Part shown: positions 53,588 to 62,944 of the stretch, piece after piece
Position numbering within the stretch: position 1 is the stretch's first letter
How the letters are laid out: each line of letters begins with the position of its first letter
From: Pyxidicoccus parkwaysis
Lineage (GTDB): Bacteria; Myxococcota; Myxococcia; Myxococcales; Myxococcaceae
Assembly (NCBI RefSeq): GCF_017301735.1
Contig: NZ_CP071090.1
Location: forward strand, 7,864,001-7,928,000
Length of the DNA stretch: 64,000 nt
Direction of reading: 5' to 3'
Translations under genes and position numbers: made by a program
Notes under the pieces: model-generated
Databases searched by the model: none
Seen by the model: the letters and a program-made list of their open reading frames with translations, nothing else
Told to the model about the DNA's origin: nothing

Positions 53588-54973
53588 TCACGGAGCGGTG
53601 GGACACGGAAGCGAAGCCGCCTCGGCCGCCGCGCGCGTCGACCCGCGCCGTGCACCATCGGTGAAGGTGGAGCGGCCGAAGATGAGACAGGTGCGGTAGC
53701 GCAGCACCTGGGGCGTGGCGGTCAGCGGCACCGAGAGCTTGTCATTGAGCCACTGCGTGCCGGCGCTGGAGCCGTACAGGTTGCTGCTGCCCCAGGCGAA
53801 CTTCTTGAAGGTGGTGGGCGCACTGGCGCTCACGCCCGAGTACTGGGCTGACTGGAAGGGCCACTCCCAGTCGGCGAAGTCGTCGGAGAGGAGCTTGTGT
53901 CCGCTCTTCGCGCTGGAGGTTCCGCGGTTGCCCGACCATCCACTGTAGACGAGCGACTTCTCCGTCTCGACGAGGCCCAACTCGTAGAGCACCGTGCCCG
54001 AGCGCGCGAGCAGCGCATGGTACGGGCGGGTGGAGCCGATGGGCTCATCCCAGGTCCACCCCGCCGCCGTGGTGAGGTTTCCGGCGGCCGGCGCCTGCGT
54101 GGTGAAGTGGTAGGCCGAGTCGCCCCACTGCACGTTGTTGAGCGGAGCATTCGCATCGCCATTGGCGAACTCCAGCACACCGTACGGGCCGCGCACGTCG
54201 AAGGTCAACTGCCCTGCCGTCACCTGGGCCAGGTCCACCTCCACGTCGATGCGCGGCGCATTGAAGCCCTTGGCGAAGTGCCAGCGTGTGGTGACCGGCA
54301 GGAGGAAGCGCCGGTGCGCGGCCGCCGAGCGCGGCGTCTGCCCATCCGGGTCGGACATGGGCACCACCGTGCCCCACTTCGGATAGGTGCTGGTGAAGGC
54401 CTCGAAGCCCGAGGTCGAAGTGGCGCTCAGGGCCCCGCGGGTGATGCTCACCGGGAAGCCGATGCCCAGCGGCGAGTCATCCTCTCCGTGGAGCCCGGCA
54501 ATGGTGCCCTCGCTGCCATCGTCGAACGTACGGCCCCGCTCGTGCGCGACGAACATCCCGAAGCCCTCCTCGCCTCCGCCCAGTCCCTCGGCGGACTCGG
54601 TCCGCCAGCCCGCGCCGTCGGGCACCTGCCAGGTCAGCCGCACCGCCACCCCGCCGTGCCCCGAGTTGCCATCTCCCTCGCGCTTGAAGGAGACGGTGCG
54701 AGGACGGCCGGCCGCATCAGTCCAGGTCCAGGTGTCCACCTCCACGTCGCCCAGCCGCTCGCGCTTCCAGGAGACACCGTCGCCCGCCGCGCCGCCCGAA
54801 GCTCCCGCGTCGGGCGAGCTGCCCGCATCAGGCTGGCTGCCCGCGTCCTCGGGCACTCCCGCGTCATCCGTCACGCCGGCATCCGAAGGACTTCCGGCGT
54901 CCGCCGGGTCTTCGCTTCCGCTACAGCCAGCCGCCAGAAACAGGACGACCCACATCGCACGCGCATGTCGCAT
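53588..54973 (-). CDS. Asp-rich-linker lipoprotein of unknown function
   Basis: A 461-residue lipoprotein (AAGC, Cys17). A linker of DAG units (residues 24-58) precedes a globular beta-rich region with WKRERLGDVEVDTWTWTDAAG, Trp/Tyr-rich strands and a Cys near the end (CLIFGRST; SLPCPTAP). No family was recognised. It may be a surface carbohydrate-binding protein. The start follows from the signal peptide. Confidence 0.62.
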   Translation of the reverse strand: MRHARAMWVVLFLAAGCSGSEDPADAGSPSDAGVTDDAGVPEDAGSQPDAGSSPDAGASGGAAGDGVSWKRERLGDVEVDTWTWTDAAGRPRTVSFKREGDGNSGHGGVAVRLTWQVPDGAGWRTESAEGLGGGEEGFGMFVAHERGRTFDDGSEGTIAGLHGEDDSPLGIGFPVSITRGALSATSTSGFEAFTSTYPKWGTVVPMSDPDGQTPRSAAAHRRFLLPVTTRWHFAKGFNAPRIDVEVDLAQVTAGQLTFDVRGPYGVLEFANGDANAPLNNVQWGDSAYHFTTQAPAAGNLTTAAGWTWDEPIGSTRPYHALLARSGTVLYELGLVETEKSLVYSGWSGNRGTSSAKSGHKLLSDDFADWEWPFQSAQYSGVSASAPTTFKKFAWGSSNLYGSSAGTQWLNDKLSVPLTATPQVLRYRTCLIFGRSTFTDGARRGSTRAAAEAASLPCPTAP

Positions 54974-55140
54974 GGCTCATTGGTACCACCATTGGACCGG
55001 TCCATTCAAACCATGCGAAACACTTGATATCTGGTTGCATTTACACCCGCTGTGTTTCGTCTTAAGCTCGACACAAGCCGGTGCGTCGACTTCACCGGAA
55101 TCGTCGTGCTTCAGCCTCCAACACCAGCAAGGAGTGACCG

Positions 55141-55962
55141 ATGGCCGTGAAAGCGACCGTATTCGCATTGGTTTGCAGTGCGTGGATGTTCGGCTGCGGT
55201 GGTGTCGGGTCAAAAGCCATGGACGAGACCCAGGAGACCCTCCACAACCTCAAGGTGGCTGGCTTCCCGGCCAACGACATCGAGGTCGTGGATGGCGTCG
55301 TCATCGTGGGAGGCGACATGGCGGTGAGCCTCCAGGCCTCGCGAGAGATGCTCGAGAGCGACGGCAGCGGCCAGGAGCAGTACCGCACCAGCAACCTGGT
55401 CTCCTCCGACATCCAGATGATTACCATCAGGTCGTCGGGGTCCGTCTCGGCTCCAATCGTGAGAGGCATCCTGGATGCGATTGAAAACTACAATGCGCTG
55501 TCCCTGGGGTTCGACTTCCAGTATCTGCCCGAGCCGTGTGAGCTCGACCCGAATTGTCCGCCCCGACCGCCGTACGCGAATATCGACCTGATAATCAATC
55601 CCGCCGTTCCCAGCGGCGGCGGAGCCCTCGCCACGACCCAGCTTCCCTCGGGTGGCAAGCCGGGCGCGAGCATGGCGCTCAGCCAGTCACTCGCGACCTA
55701 CTCTCGCGACTTCATCGAGCACGTCGTCACCCATGAGATTGGCCACGCGCTCGGACTGCGCCATTCGGACTTCTACAACCGTGCCATCAGTTGTGGTGGA
55801 AGCGCGGTGAACGAAGGTGCGTCCGGCGTGGGCGCAATCCTCATTCCGGGGACCCCGTCCACCGCAACGGTGGGAGGCTCCATCATGAACTCCTGCTACC
55901 CCGCGAACGCGACCGGCGAGTTCACCGCGACCGACATCACGGCCCTGGAGACTCTGTACTGA
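55141..55962 (+). CDS. M57-type metalloprotease lipoprotein
   Basis: A 273-residue zinc protease of the M57 dual-action HEIGH type. The lipoprotein signal ends GC (Cys19). The catalytic THEIGHALGLRHSD motif gives zinc ligands His198, His202 and His208 with Glu199. IMNSCYPANATGEFTATD carries the methionine-turn region. A clear AAGGAG ribosome-binding site is six bases before the ATG. It probably degrades extracellular or prey protein at the surface. Confidence 0.84.
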   Translation: MAVKATVFALVCSAWMFGCGGVGSKAMDETQETLHNLKVAGFPANDIEVVDGVVIVGGDMAVSLQASREMLESDGSGQEQYRTSNLVSSDIQMITIRSSGSVSAPIVRGILDAIENYNALSLGFDFQYLPEPCELDPNCPPRPPYANIDLIINPAVPSGGGALATTQLPSGGKPGASMALSQSLATYSRDFIEHVVTHEIGHALGLRHSDFYNRAISCGGSAVNEGASGVGAILIPGTPSTATVGGSIMNSCYPANATGEFTATDITALETLY

Positions 55963-56058
55963 GGTGTTGACGTCCACCGCGAGCCGCGCGGCGCGCGAGC
56001 CCATGGCGCGCCGGGCGGCCGCGGTGGACGGTGTCCTTCCTGGCCACGAAGCGCGGCG

Positions 56059-57972
56059 CTACCCCGGCCGGAAGCGGCGCTCGATTCGCGAGCGCAGCAG
56101 CGCCACCAGCTCCTGCTCGCCCTCGGCCAGCTCGGACGCGAGCGAGCCCCGGTCCGCCTTGCGGATGCCGAGCGTCAGCACGGACGCCTCGACCGGGGCC
56201 TCGTCCTTCAGCACGCGCGAGCCCGCCTTCACCAACAGGTCCGCGTGCTGCGCCTCGATGCCGTATGGCTTGAGGTACAGGTCCGTGAAGAGCTGCTTGA
56301 GCGCCCCCACGGTCAGCGCCTCGCGCGACACGGACACGAGCTGGAAGGCAATGCCCTTGCCCGCGAGCTTCACCACCACCTCGTCGACGAGGCCCACCTT
56401 CAGCGAGTAGGGCAGCAGCGCCTCCTGGCCCTCGGACCAGTTGAAGAGGAAGTAGCTCTTCGCGACGTGGCCGCAGGCCGGGCACACCAGCCCGTTCAGC
56501 TCGTCCAGGCCGCGCGTACGCATCAGGTGGACGAGGAAGACGTCCGCGCCGCAGCCCTTGCACGCCTCGCGAGGGCCGAGGTGCGCGAGCACCCGCTGCG
56601 CCAGCGTCGCGACGGTGCGGCGCTCCAGCGCGATGGGCACTCCGGCGAGCAGCTCGACGGACTTGAGCTGGAGCCCGAAGCGCACCTTCCCACCCTGGTA
56701 GCGAAGCCCGAGCTCCAGCGGCGGTGGCAGCCGCGTGAGCAGCTCCTCGAAGGACGGGGCCTCCGGCCAGGCCGTGGCCAGGGCGGCATAGCGCTCGGCC
56801 CAGCCCTCCCGGCTCGCGAGCGCATCGGGTGGGCGCCCCGCGCGCTCGGCGAAGAAGGCCAGCAACACCAGCGCGGCCTCCCACGGGGCCTGCTCCACCG
56901 CCTCCTCCAGCGTCTGCGCGAGCGCGCGGGCGTCGGACGAAGCGCGCTGGCGCTCGAGGCGCTCCGCGCCCTTGCGGACGAGGGGACTTTCGAGGACGGG
57001 GTCGAAGGTGCGCAGCGCGCCTTCGGACTTCGCTTCGGTGAGCGAGTTCTTCAAGGTGGTCAGTTCCCGGGCCGCCCTGTCGAGCCGCCCCATGCGCGCC
57101 AGGGCGTCGCGCATCGTGCGCTCCGCGTCCTCGGCGAGCTCGGTGAGGGTTTCCTGGAAGTAGTCGCGGCCCAGCTCCTCGCGCCCCTTCCACTCGGCAT
57201 GGAGGCGGAAGGTGGACGTCCCCCGCAGACGGTCGAGGTCCGTGAGCAGCGAGCGGCGAATCTGCGTCAGGGCGGCGCTGCGCTTCTCCACATGCGCGAG
57301 CCGCTCGTCCACGGACAGCGACGTGTCGGTCAGCTCGCCCTTGTCCACGCGGGCGAGGAAGAGCTCCAGCGAGGTCCGGTCTCCCTTCTCGAAGGCGAGG
57401 TTGACCTGAATCATCAACTGGTGGAGCCGCTGCCGCTCTTCTTCCGTCCGGGCGAGGTCCGGGTGAATCAGCCGCGCGAGCTTGCGGTAGAGCCGCTTGA
57501 GGTTCTGCTCCTCGGACACGAGGTCCGGCGGGGGCGAGAGCGGCTCGGGCACGTCGTCGTCGAGCGTGGCTCCGGGCGTCCAGGGGCGCTCGCCTTCCGC
57601 CTCGTCCTCCCAGGCGGTGCGGTGCGAGCGCACGGACTTCTTCCTCTTCTTCTTGCGGCCGGACGCCTCCGGTGGCGGTGGCGCGCGCAGCTCCGCGTCG
57701 AGCCGCGCCAGTTCGTCCTGCAGCGCCTGGAGCCGTCGGACCAGGCGCTCACGCCGCTCGAGCTGAGCGAAGGCGGCCGCCAGCTCACGTTCGTAGAGCG
57801 CGGAGAAGCTGGCCATCTCCGAGGCGAGCGTCTCCACCTCCAGGTCGAGCATGGAGATTTCTTCGAGCAATGCATGGAGGCGCCGCTCGGCCTCGGCGAC
57901 GGCTTCGTCGGATTCAGACTGAGTGCGCGCGAGGGCGCCGGGGCGCACCACCAGCGCGTCGGAAGCGCTCAT
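56059..57972 (-). CDS. J-domain-like protein with zinc ribbon, 637 residues
   Basis: A cytoplasmic protein. A coiled-coil helix (about residues 15-95) precedes a basic KKKRKK patch (107-112). Residues 150-195 hold a J-domain core, LKRLYRKLARLIHPD, with HPD at 170-172, which would stimulate an Hsp70. Later, CKGCG and CPACGH form a zinc ribbon (about residues 470-510). The rest is helical, with one extended EEAVEQAPWEAALVLLAFFAERAG segment. It probably works as a co-chaperone. The start at 57972 is the first sensible ATG. Confidence 0.7.
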   Translation of the reverse strand: MSASDALVVRPGALARTQSESDEAVAEAERRLHALLEEISMLDLEVETLASEMASFSALYERELAAAFAQLERRERLVRRLQALQDELARLDAELRAPPPPEASGRKKKRKKSVRSHRTAWEDEAEGERPWTPGATLDDDVPEPLSPPPDLVSEEQNLKRLYRKLARLIHPDLARTEEERQRLHQLMIQVNLAFEKGDRTSLELFLARVDKGELTDTSLSVDERLAHVEKRSAALTQIRRSLLTDLDRLRGTSTFRLHAEWKGREELGRDYFQETLTELAEDAERTMRDALARMGRLDRAARELTTLKNSLTEAKSEGALRTFDPVLESPLVRKGAERLERQRASSDARALAQTLEEAVEQAPWEAALVLLAFFAERAGRPPDALASREGWAERYAALATAWPEAPSFEELLTRLPPPLELGLRYQGGKVRFGLQLKSVELLAGVPIALERRTVATLAQRVLAHLGPREACKGCGADVFLVHLMRTRGLDELNGLVCPACGHVAKSYFLFNWSEGQEALLPYSLKVGLVDEVVVKLAGKGIAFQLVSVSREALTVGALKQLFTDLYLKPYGIEAQHADLLVKAGSRVLKDEAPVEASVLTLGIRKADRGSLASELAEGEQELVALLRSRIERRFRPG

Positions 57973-58166
57973 CCCGGGTGCTTCTATCACCAGCCTCCTC
58001 GGTACGTCTCCGTGCTTGCTCGCCTCCCCGACGGGCGAGGCAGCTGGACGTCTCACCTCGCGTCCGTCCGGGAGGATGCTTTCGCTACCCCGGGTGCGCG
58101 CCTGGAGCACCCCGCGCGCGTTTCTCTCCGAAGTGGTGGAGGTTCCGCGCCGCGCGTGGGGGTGGC

Positions 58167-58832
58167 TCAGCCGAGGCGCATCGACAGTTCCACCTCGCTC
58201 GCGAACGGCACGGACAGATAGCCGTGCCGGGGCGAGCGGACGCGCTCCAGGTACTCCGGGCTCCAATCCGCATTGTCCGCGAGCACCCAGGCCCCCGGCC
58301 GCAGCCGGCCTTCGACGAGCGCGAGGATGTCCGGATAGAGGGCCTTGGCGCCGTCGAGCAGCAACAGGTCCACCTGCTCGGGCAAGCCCGTGGCGAGCGT
58401 CTGGAGCGCGTCGCCCTCGCGAAGCTCCACGAGGTCCGCGAGCCCTCCCGCCGCGAGGTTCTCCCGCGCACGGGCGACCTTGGACGGCTCGAACTCGCTC
58501 GTAATCAGCCTGCCGCCGCCGTTGTCGCGGAGCGCCGCGGCCAGGTGCAGCGTGGAGATGCCGAACGAGGTGCCGAACTCCACGATGGCCCGTGCGCGGC
58601 AGGAGCGCGCCAGCATGTAGAGCAGCGTGCCCGTCTCGCGGGAGACGGCGAGCGCGTCGTCCTTCAGCATCGCGTAGAAGTTCAGGTAGTCGGTCTTGCT
58701 CGACCGGAGCCGGGCACGCTCGTCTTCCGGCATCTGGGAGAAGAGCTGGATGCTCGCGGACGAGGTGTGCTCCGCCTGCGCGAACAAGCGCTGGAGCAGC
58801 GGGGCGAGAGGGGCGGTGGAAAGTGTATTCAT
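58167..58832 (-). CDS. Class I SAM-dependent O-methyltransferase
   Basis: A 221-residue methyltransferase. The SAM-binding glycine motif (IVEFGTSFGISTLHLAAAL, about residues 84-102), an acidic residue at the end of strand 2 (TSEFEPSK) and LLLDGAKALYPDIL with ADNADW are seen, which fits the O-methyltransferase_3 (caffeoyl-CoA-like) group. It would methylate a hydroxyl of a small molecule. Divergent from a TetR gene at 58929, so probably controlled by it. Confidence 0.8.
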   Translation of the reverse strand: MNTLSTAPLAPLLQRLFAQAEHTSSASIQLFSQMPEDERARLRSSKTDYLNFYAMLKDDALAVSRETGTLLYMLARSCRARAIVEFGTSFGISTLHLAAALRDNGGGRLITSEFEPSKVARARENLAAGGLADLVELREGDALQTLATGLPEQVDLLLLDGAKALYPDILALVEGRLRPGAWVLADNADWSPEYLERVRSPRHGYLSVPFASEVELSMRLG

Positions 58833-58928
58833 CTGGCAATTCCAATCAGGTGTGGAGCGCGTCCTTGCGCTGCATGAAGGAGTACGATTGATTGTTCGTG
58901 TTTCCTATTCGCGTTCCCGAGGCGCCTC

Positions 58929-59570
58929 GTGAAGGCCCGCTCAACCCCACGCATTTCCTCGCGAAAGAAGCCGCAGCAGGCCCGCTCCGAGCAGCTCGTC
59001 GCAGACATCCTCGCCGCCGCTGTTCAGGTTCTGGAGCGCGAGGGCGCGGACCGCTTCACCACCATTCGCGTCGCCGAGAAGGCGGGAATCAGCATCGGCT
59101 CGCTGTATCAATACTTCCCGAACAAGGCGGCCATCCTCTTCCGCTTGCAGACGGACGAGTGGCGGCAGAACGGCGAGCGGCTGCGCGGCATCCTCACGGA
59201 TTCGACCCGGCCTCCGATGGAGCGCCTCCGGGAGTTCGTGCACGCCTTCATCCGGTCCGAGTGCGTGGAGGCCCGGATGCGGATGGCGCTCGACGAAGCG
59301 GCGCCGCGCTACCGAGAAGCCCCCGAGGCGAGGGAGCCGCGCGTGTCCGGCACGCTCGCGGTGCAGGCCTTCCTGCGCGAGGTACTCCCCACGGTGCCGG
59401 AGGAGAAACGCGCGCTCGCGGGTGACATGGTGATGATGACGCTCAACACCCTGGGGAAGCGGCTCTCGGAGGAGGACCGCACCGGAGAGGACATCGACGC
59501 TCGCGCCGGGGAGCTGGCGGACATGTTCCGTGCCTATCTCCACCAGGTCGCGGCTGCCGGGCCGGGCTGA
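58929..59570 (+). CDS. TetR family transcriptional regulator
   Basis: A 213-residue TetR-type regulator starting at a GTG (58929). The helix-turn-helix is at about residues 45-68 (FTTIRVAEKAGISIGSLYQYFPNKAAIL). The C-terminal domain is helical. Divergent from the O-methyltransferase across 96 bp; repression of that gene is a reasonable inference. No clean palindrome was found between them. Confidence 0.85.
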   Translation: MKARSTPRISSRKKPQQARSEQLVADILAAAVQVLEREGADRFTTIRVAEKAGISIGSLYQYFPNKAAILFRLQTDEWRQNGERLRGILTDSTRPPMERLREFVHAFIRSECVEARMRMALDEAAPRYREAPEAREPRVSGTLAVQAFLREVLPTVPEEKRALAGDMVMMTLNTLGKRLSEEDRTGEDIDARAGELADMFRAYLHQVAAAGPG

Positions 59571-59579
59571 GGAAGCCCT

Positions 59580-60539
59580 TCACGTCCCGGGGAGGGGAAT
59601 CACCACCAGCTCGCGCCGGCACGTCACGTAGATGGCGCCGTCGTGCAGGAGCAGGCCTTCGATATCAGCGTGGCCGACGTCATGGACGGCGAGACACTCG
59701 GACGAGTGGAGCGACCAGACGCGCACGGTGCCGTCGGAGCTGCCAGTGCACAGCAGCCCTCGTGACGGCTCGACGGCGACGGCGGCGACCCAGTGCGCGT
59801 GTCCGTGCCACTCGCGCACGACGCGGCCGGTGCGGCTGTGGACCATCCTGGCCACGAAGTCCCAGCTCCCGCAGAGCAGGTGTTCTCCGTCGGGGTGCCA
59901 GGTCAACGCGCGGATGAGGTTGCTCGGGCGGTTCCACACGATGCCAATCTGGCGCTTGCGCTCGTCTGAGAGCGGACCGTGTCGCGCGGTCGTCATCGGC
60001 AGGTGGAAGCTGGCGCGGACCTCGAGCGTGGGGCCGTCGAGCAGGAGCACAGTGCCACTGTCTCCGCCGACGGCGACGAGGTTGTTCGCCGGATTCTTCG
60101 CGAGCGCGTAGAGCGGCCGAGTGTCGAGCGTGCGCAGGCGCTCACCCGTCCACGCGTTCCACGACTGCGCGGTGCTATCGCCGCTGATGGAGAGGATGCG
60201 GTCCTCGGCGACGAACGCGGCGGCGCCGACCGGCTCGCCGTGCCCGGCGAAGGTCTGGATGCAGCGCCAGTCCGCCGAGTCCCAGATGGCGAAGTCGCGG
60301 AGCTTGTGTCCTTCGAGCACGCGCCCGAGCACCGGCTCGCACGACAGACGGAACGATGGCTCACCGATGGCGCCAGTCTTGAGCACCTGCGAGCACTCTC
60401 CCGTCGCGAGGTCCCAGAGGAAGATGCGGCCGAATCCGCTGGCCGCGATGTGGCGCCCATCGGGCCACAGCAGCGGTGGCCCCAGTGGATCTCCAGGCAT
60501 TTCGTCCGGGTCGAGGTTCTGGCGGAAGCGGCGCCACAT
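59580..60539 (-). CDS. WD40-repeat protein
   Basis: A 319-residue beta-propeller. Repeats such as HIAASGFGRIFLWDLATGECSQVL, FAIWDSADWRCIQTFAGHG, HLLCGSWDFVARMVHSRTGRVV and LLCTGSSDGTVRVWSLHSSECLAV each end in W(D/S/N) as WD40 blades do. No signal peptide, so cytoplasmic. A scaffold or sensor role is likely. It lies convergent with the TetR gene (10 bp apart). Confidence 0.82.
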   Translation of the reverse strand: MWRRFRQNLDPDEMPGDPLGPPLLWPDGRHIAASGFGRIFLWDLATGECSQVLKTGAIGEPSFRLSCEPVLGRVLEGHKLRDFAIWDSADWRCIQTFAGHGEPVGAAAFVAEDRILSISGDSTAQSWNAWTGERLRTLDTRPLYALAKNPANNLVAVGGDSGTVLLLDGPTLEVRASFHLPMTTARHGPLSDERKRQIGIVWNRPSNLIRALTWHPDGEHLLCGSWDFVARMVHSRTGRVVREWHGHAHWVAAVAVEPSRGLLCTGSSDGTVRVWSLHSSECLAVHDVGHADIEGLLLHDGAIYVTCRRELVVIPLPGT

Positions 60540-60651
60540 GCCGCCAACCTATAGCAGCTGGTCGAGTGAAATTGGCCCGTCTTCACAACGCATGAGGACG
60601 TTCCGCCACTCCTCAACTGGCGTCTGGCAGGAGCAACGCGAGGGATGCAGG

Positions 60652-61515
60652 ATGGGCGGTCTCGTCCTCCACTCCCCTCCCGGCTTCGCCTTGTTCTCCC
60701 CGCGCGTCTTCCTTCTCCCCGCGATTGTCCTGCTGACGGCCTGCGCAACAGTCCCGCCGCAATCGGGTTCCTCTGGTTCGCGCGACTTGCGGCTGGACAC
60801 CTACTCCACCCACTGCGGCAAATACCCCGCCACGTGCCCTGAGCTTGCCGAGAAACAAGCCGCAGCATCCAAGGCACTTACCGTTGCTACTGGTGCCACT
60901 CGCGCTATCCCGGTCGCCGCTGCGGCGCTTGTGCTTCGCGACACGGAGCCCCAGGACGAGCTGGAGCGGCAACTGGTGGAATGCGCTGTTCAGGCCGACC
61001 TGGAGGTCAATCGTCGCTGGTTTGGAGGCCGGCGACCCCACGATGATGAGTGCTTCGAGGAGGTTGAGGTTGAAGTCGACGGCTGCCTCGAATCCATGAC
61101 ACGTGCGGCCGCGTTGGGCCATGAGAAGCACGCCGTTGCGCTGGCCTGCGCCCGCCGGGTCCTGAACAAGGAGTGGGGTGACCTATACAGCATCGAGCCG
61201 CGCTACCGCTTCTTTCGGCAGACCCGCTTGCTCGAGAGCGTGAGCCGTGACGAGGAGACGCGCCTGCTGGCCAGCGGCTGCACGAAGGGCCTCTGGCGGA
61301 CCATCAAGCCCGACATCGTCCTCCACGGCAGGGAGAACCCACCGCTTGCGTGCCGCGTCTTCGACTTCAAGTTTCCGTGCCTCGAAGGCAAGAAACCTCA
61401 GTGGACACGGTACGGTCCCAAGAGCGCCTTTGCCGGAACCGACCAGGGGACCATCTACATGGAGGCGTTGGAGTGCCGGCCCGTCATCCTCTCGCCAGCA
61501 GGAGTCTTCCGGTGA
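60652..61515 (+). CDS. Lipoprotein toxin candidate with PD-(D/E)XK-like nuclease domain
   Basis: A 287-residue protein with a lipoprotein signal (LLTAC, lipid Cys31). The middle is Cys-rich and helical. The C-terminal part (about residues 180-287) has the nuclease pattern: KPD with Asp221, then FDFKF with Asp238 and Lys240, followed by W251 and a Tyr; FFRQTRLLESV precedes it. That is a restriction-endonuclease fold seen in polymorphic toxins. Its stop overlaps the next gene (GTGA), which is DUF3396, an immunity-protein family. Delivery by outer-membrane exchange, like Myxococcus SitA lipoproteins, is inference. Confidence 0.65.
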   Translation: MGGLVLHSPPGFALFSPRVFLLPAIVLLTACATVPPQSGSSGSRDLRLDTYSTHCGKYPATCPELAEKQAAASKALTVATGATRAIPVAAAALVLRDTEPQDELERQLVECAVQADLEVNRRWFGGRRPHDDECFEEVEVEVDGCLESMTRAAALGHEKHAVALACARRVLNKEWGDLYSIEPRYRFFRQTRLLESVSRDEETRLLASGCTKGLWRTIKPDIVLHGRENPPLACRVFDFKFPCLEGKKPQWTRYGPKSAFAGTDQGTIYMEALECRPVILSPAGVFR

Positions 61516-62423
61516 CAGTGACGCTTCCCTCCTTCCGCATCCACGACAGCCGGGGCCGCGTGGTACTTCGGGATGGCCTCCTCTTCTCGTTCTTCATGAG
61601 GCGCTCCCACGGAGACGTGGCCGCGGGCCTGTGGCGAGCCATGCAGACCTACCGCACCGCCATCCCCGCTCAGGCACTGAATGGGTATGTCATGCCGAAT
61701 GGTGAGTGGGCGCCCCTCGACGACGCAGGCTGGGAGTCCGTCCGCGACGAAGTCCTCCAGAGTCCCTGGCCCACCGGAAGCGAAGTGCGCTTGCAGGAGA
61801 GTCACGACGAAGTCGGCGCCTACAACATCGAGTACTCAGGCAAATGGTTGGACGCCCCTGCGTGGCAGGGCCACGAAGAGGCTGTCAGCGCAGCGGCCTT
61901 CACCCTCCCCACCGAGTTCCTGCTGGAGCACGGCCCTGTCCACGTACGCGAGCTGGCGCTCTCCCTGGCGGCGGAGCTTCCCTGGAGCTTTGGCTATGTC
62001 AGCCCTGCGCTCATCTCCCCGGGCGGCCTGCGCAGCGCGGCCAGGCAAGCCGCACAGGAGCTCTGCCTCCGCTTCCCGGGGCTCGATGTCTACAACCTCC
62101 GCCCCACGGCCCGGTCCATTGGCACGCGAGCCCGAGGTGCCTACTGGCTGACCTTTCTGGGCCAACCGCTGCTGGGGCAACTGGGCGGCACCGAGTCCCT
62201 CCGCCAGCGACTTCCCTCGTCGGTTTCCTTCCACCCCGTGGGCAGCGAGCGCATCCTGCTATCGCTCGGCGAGTGGCCTCTGGCGGGTGAAACCTCCGCT
62301 CAGGACGACATGTCCCCCTATCGCGCAGTGGCCCGGATGCTCGAACCGCATCTCTATCGAGAGCGGACGCCCTGGCTCATCGATGAGGCGTTCGAGGACC
62401 GCTGGCTGCGCCGATTCCTGTGA
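61512..62423 (+). CDS. DUF3396 family immunity-type protein
   Basis: A 303-residue cytoplasmic protein starting with GTG at 61512, overlapping the lipoprotein gene by 4 bp (GTGA). AGGAG precedes the start. LLFSFFMRRSHGDVAAGLWRAMQTYRTAI, GYVSPALISPGGLRSAARQAAQELCLRFPGLDVYN and GTRARGAYWLTFLG match DUF3396, described as a type VI immunity family. It should bind and block the paired nuclease. Confidence 0.75.
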   Translation: MTVTLPSFRIHDSRGRVVLRDGLLFSFFMRRSHGDVAAGLWRAMQTYRTAIPAQALNGYVMPNGEWAPLDDAGWESVRDEVLQSPWPTGSEVRLQESHDEVGAYNIEYSGKWLDAPAWQGHEEAVSAAAFTLPTEFLLEHGPVHVRELALSLAAELPWSFGYVSPALISPGGLRSAARQAAQELCLRFPGLDVYNLRPTARSIGTRARGAYWLTFLGQPLLGQLGGTESLRQRLPSSVSFHPVGSERILLSLGEWPLAGETSAQDDMSPYRAVARMLEPHLYRERTPWLIDEAFEDRWLRRFL

Positions 62424-62749
62424 GGACGCCCACGTCGTAGGCCTCCTTGATGAAGAGCCCGTCTCCGCCACTCAGTTACTGGAATTACAGTGAGTCGCGA
62501 TGAATTTCGGAGTATCCGGAGCGCCTCGTAGCCCTGCGAGCAGGCGAGCACGCGTGCCGAGTGAGGTACTCCTCGCGCTGCGGGTGTGCATTGCCACGGG
62601 GCCCGCTCGCGGCACTGGCGGACGCAACATGTTCAGGCAAAAATGCGCGCCGTCCTGCAACGCGAGCGAGGCGTTCCATTTCAACGACAGGCTCACCGGC
62701 CGCGGCCGGCACTTGGCTAGAGGGCATCGAGCGTCAGCTCGGAGCGTTG
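62424..62749. other. 326-bp intergenic region
   Basis: I see no supported gene. It carries a short GAGT-N5-ACTC hairpin near 62560 that could mark the end of the upstream operon, and sequence before 62750 leading into the small ORF. No strong terminator. Confidence 0.35.
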
Positions 62750-62944
62750 TTGGGTGACTTCACCGCGAAGATGGCGATGCAGACCGCGGCGCTGCGCAGC
62801 GTGAAGCGCCCCCTGGAGACACTCACTCCCGCGGACCTGCCCGCGCTCATCGAGGGCCTGCGGCCCATGCTCAACACCTTCCTTGGCACCGCGCGCGCCA
62901 AGACCGTCATCGAACAACTGTCGCTCCATCCGGAGATGCGATGA
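62750..62944 (+). CDS. Small helical protein upstream of a membrane protein
   Basis: A 64-residue ORF with uncertain start: TTG at 62747/62750 or ATG at 62771/62777. The helical sequence TAALRSVKRPLETLTPADLPALIEGLRPMLNTFLGTARAKTVIEQLSLHPEMR runs to a stop that overlaps the next gene's ATG (ATGA). It looks like a real gene by codon pattern, though no family is recognised. It may be longer at the N-terminus. Confidence 0.45.
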   Translation: MGDFTAKMAMQTAALRSVKRPLETLTPADLPALIEGLRPMLNTFLGTARAKTVIEQLSLHPEMR

